In this document: positions 5,804-5,957 of the stretch, piece after piece
Numbering within the stretch: the stretch's first letter is position 1
Layout: every line of letters begins with the position of its first letter
Origin: JAGNZR01 sp051646055
GTDB taxonomy: Bacteria; Fusobacteriota; Fusobacteriia; Fusobacteriales; Fusobacteriaceae
NCBI GenBank assembly: GCA_051646055.1
Contig: JBOFCM010000135.1
Span: 1-5,957, forward strand
Length of the DNA stretch: 5,957 nt
Direction of reading: 5' to 3'
The notes under the pieces: generated by a model
What the model was told of the DNA's origin: nothing
Databases searched by the model: none
The model's input: only the letters and a program-made list of their open reading frames with translations
Program-made: the position numbers and the translations under genes

Positions 5804-5813
5804 TTTTTTCTCC

Positions 5814-5828
5814 AGAGTTGACTACTCT
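5814..5828 (-). repeat. Small inverted repeat at the upstream gene's stop codon
   Basis: AGAGT and ACTCT (5814-5818 and 5824-5828) flank a five-base loop. The stop codon of the upstream gene (5822-5824) falls in the loop and stem, and the leader peptide's GGAG begins just past the hairpin. It is a weak 5-bp stem that may be chance, but its position could affect re-initiation at the leader peptide. Confidence 0.3.
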
Positions 5829-5957
5829 AATCTAGTCTCTTTGTTCACGATATCCACAAATCCTTTAGGACTCAATTTTATATGAATCCAACAACTTTCT
5901 TTTTTTTCTCCACATTCAGCAATTGTTTTTTCCAGTATTTCTAAAAATCTTTCTGTT
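5822..5957 (-). CDS. Unknown protein, C-terminal 44 residues only
   Basis: The 3' end of a gene entering from the right edge, in the frame starting at 5956 and ending in TAG at 5822-5824. The visible residues run TERFLEILEKTIAECGEKKE, then SCWIHIKLSPKGFVDIVNKE and TRLE. They suggest an amphipathic helix followed by a beta hairpin (CWIHIKLSPKGFVDIV), with two cysteines. Purine-rich codon use matches the downstream genes. It ends just before the leader and terminator region, so it is probably the last gene of the preceding (early or middle) transcription unit. No family can be recognised from this piece. The reading is open but short, so a chance ORF is not fully excluded. Confidence 0.6.
   Translation of the reverse strand, partial: TERFLEILEKTIAECGEKKESCWIHIKLSPKGFVDIVNKETRLE

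Noticed and set aside
5819..5824. TTGACT on the plus strand as a promoter -35
   Set aside because: There is no matching -10 at 16-18 bases and no plus-strand gene for it to serve.
5616..5885. Open frame of 89 codons on the plus strand
   Set aside because: It runs antisense through the regulator's start, the terminator hairpin and the end of the upstream gene. It has no ribosome binding site and has low-complexity Ser/Phe/Leu content typical of shadow frames.
1..5957. CRISPR arrays, tRNA genes, insertion sequences or integration genes
   Set aside because: No spaced direct repeats, cloverleaf-like segments, transposase or integrase motifs were found; the window is filled by phage head genes.

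Overview
The window is part of a low-GC tailed-phage or prophage genome, read entirely on the minus strand from high to low coordinates. It holds the junction between a regulatory region and the DNA-packaging and capsid-assembly genes. Gene order in the direction of transcription is: the tail end of an unknown gene, a leader with a strong terminator, a sigma-region-4-like regulator, a GNAT-like protein, terminase small subunit, terminase large subunit, two small charged proteins, a T7-type portal (head-tail connector), a small protein, a scaffolding protein, and the start of the major capsid protein. The portal type suggests a podovirus-like virion. The purine-rich sense strand, AT richness, AGA/ATA codon use and strong GGAGG ribosome binding sites suit a Firmicutes or Fusobacteriota host, but the sequence shown does not settle which. 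TAA, TAG and TGA are all used as stops, so the code is standard.

Positions 5957-5700 hold the last 44 codons of an upstream gene, then a possible 11-codon leader peptide, then a 20-bp hairpin with a GAGA loop and a U7 tail. This is a convincing intrinsic terminator placed directly ahead of the regulator and late genes. The stop codon of the leader peptide lies inside the rising arm of the hairpin. That layout would let a ribosome control termination, and it is the most interesting structure in the window.

Positions 5697-4510 hold the regulator, whose start may be an AUA codon, the GNAT-like gene and the small terminase. A TATAAT hexamer at the end of the regulator gene may mark a late promoter. 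Positions 4517-2741 hold the large terminase, a coiled-coil protein and a 49-residue basic protein at 2741-2890. Positions 2739-1 hold portal, small protein, scaffold and capsid.

From the GNAT-like gene to the scaffold the genes overlap or sit a few bases apart, several with TAATG stop-start junctions, so translation is probably coupled along one late mRNA. The small terminase would select DNA and the large terminase would pump and cut it through the portal. The portal, scaffold and capsid protein would build the procapsid. Just before the capsid gene, a hairpin next to its ribosome binding site separates it from the scaffold gene.
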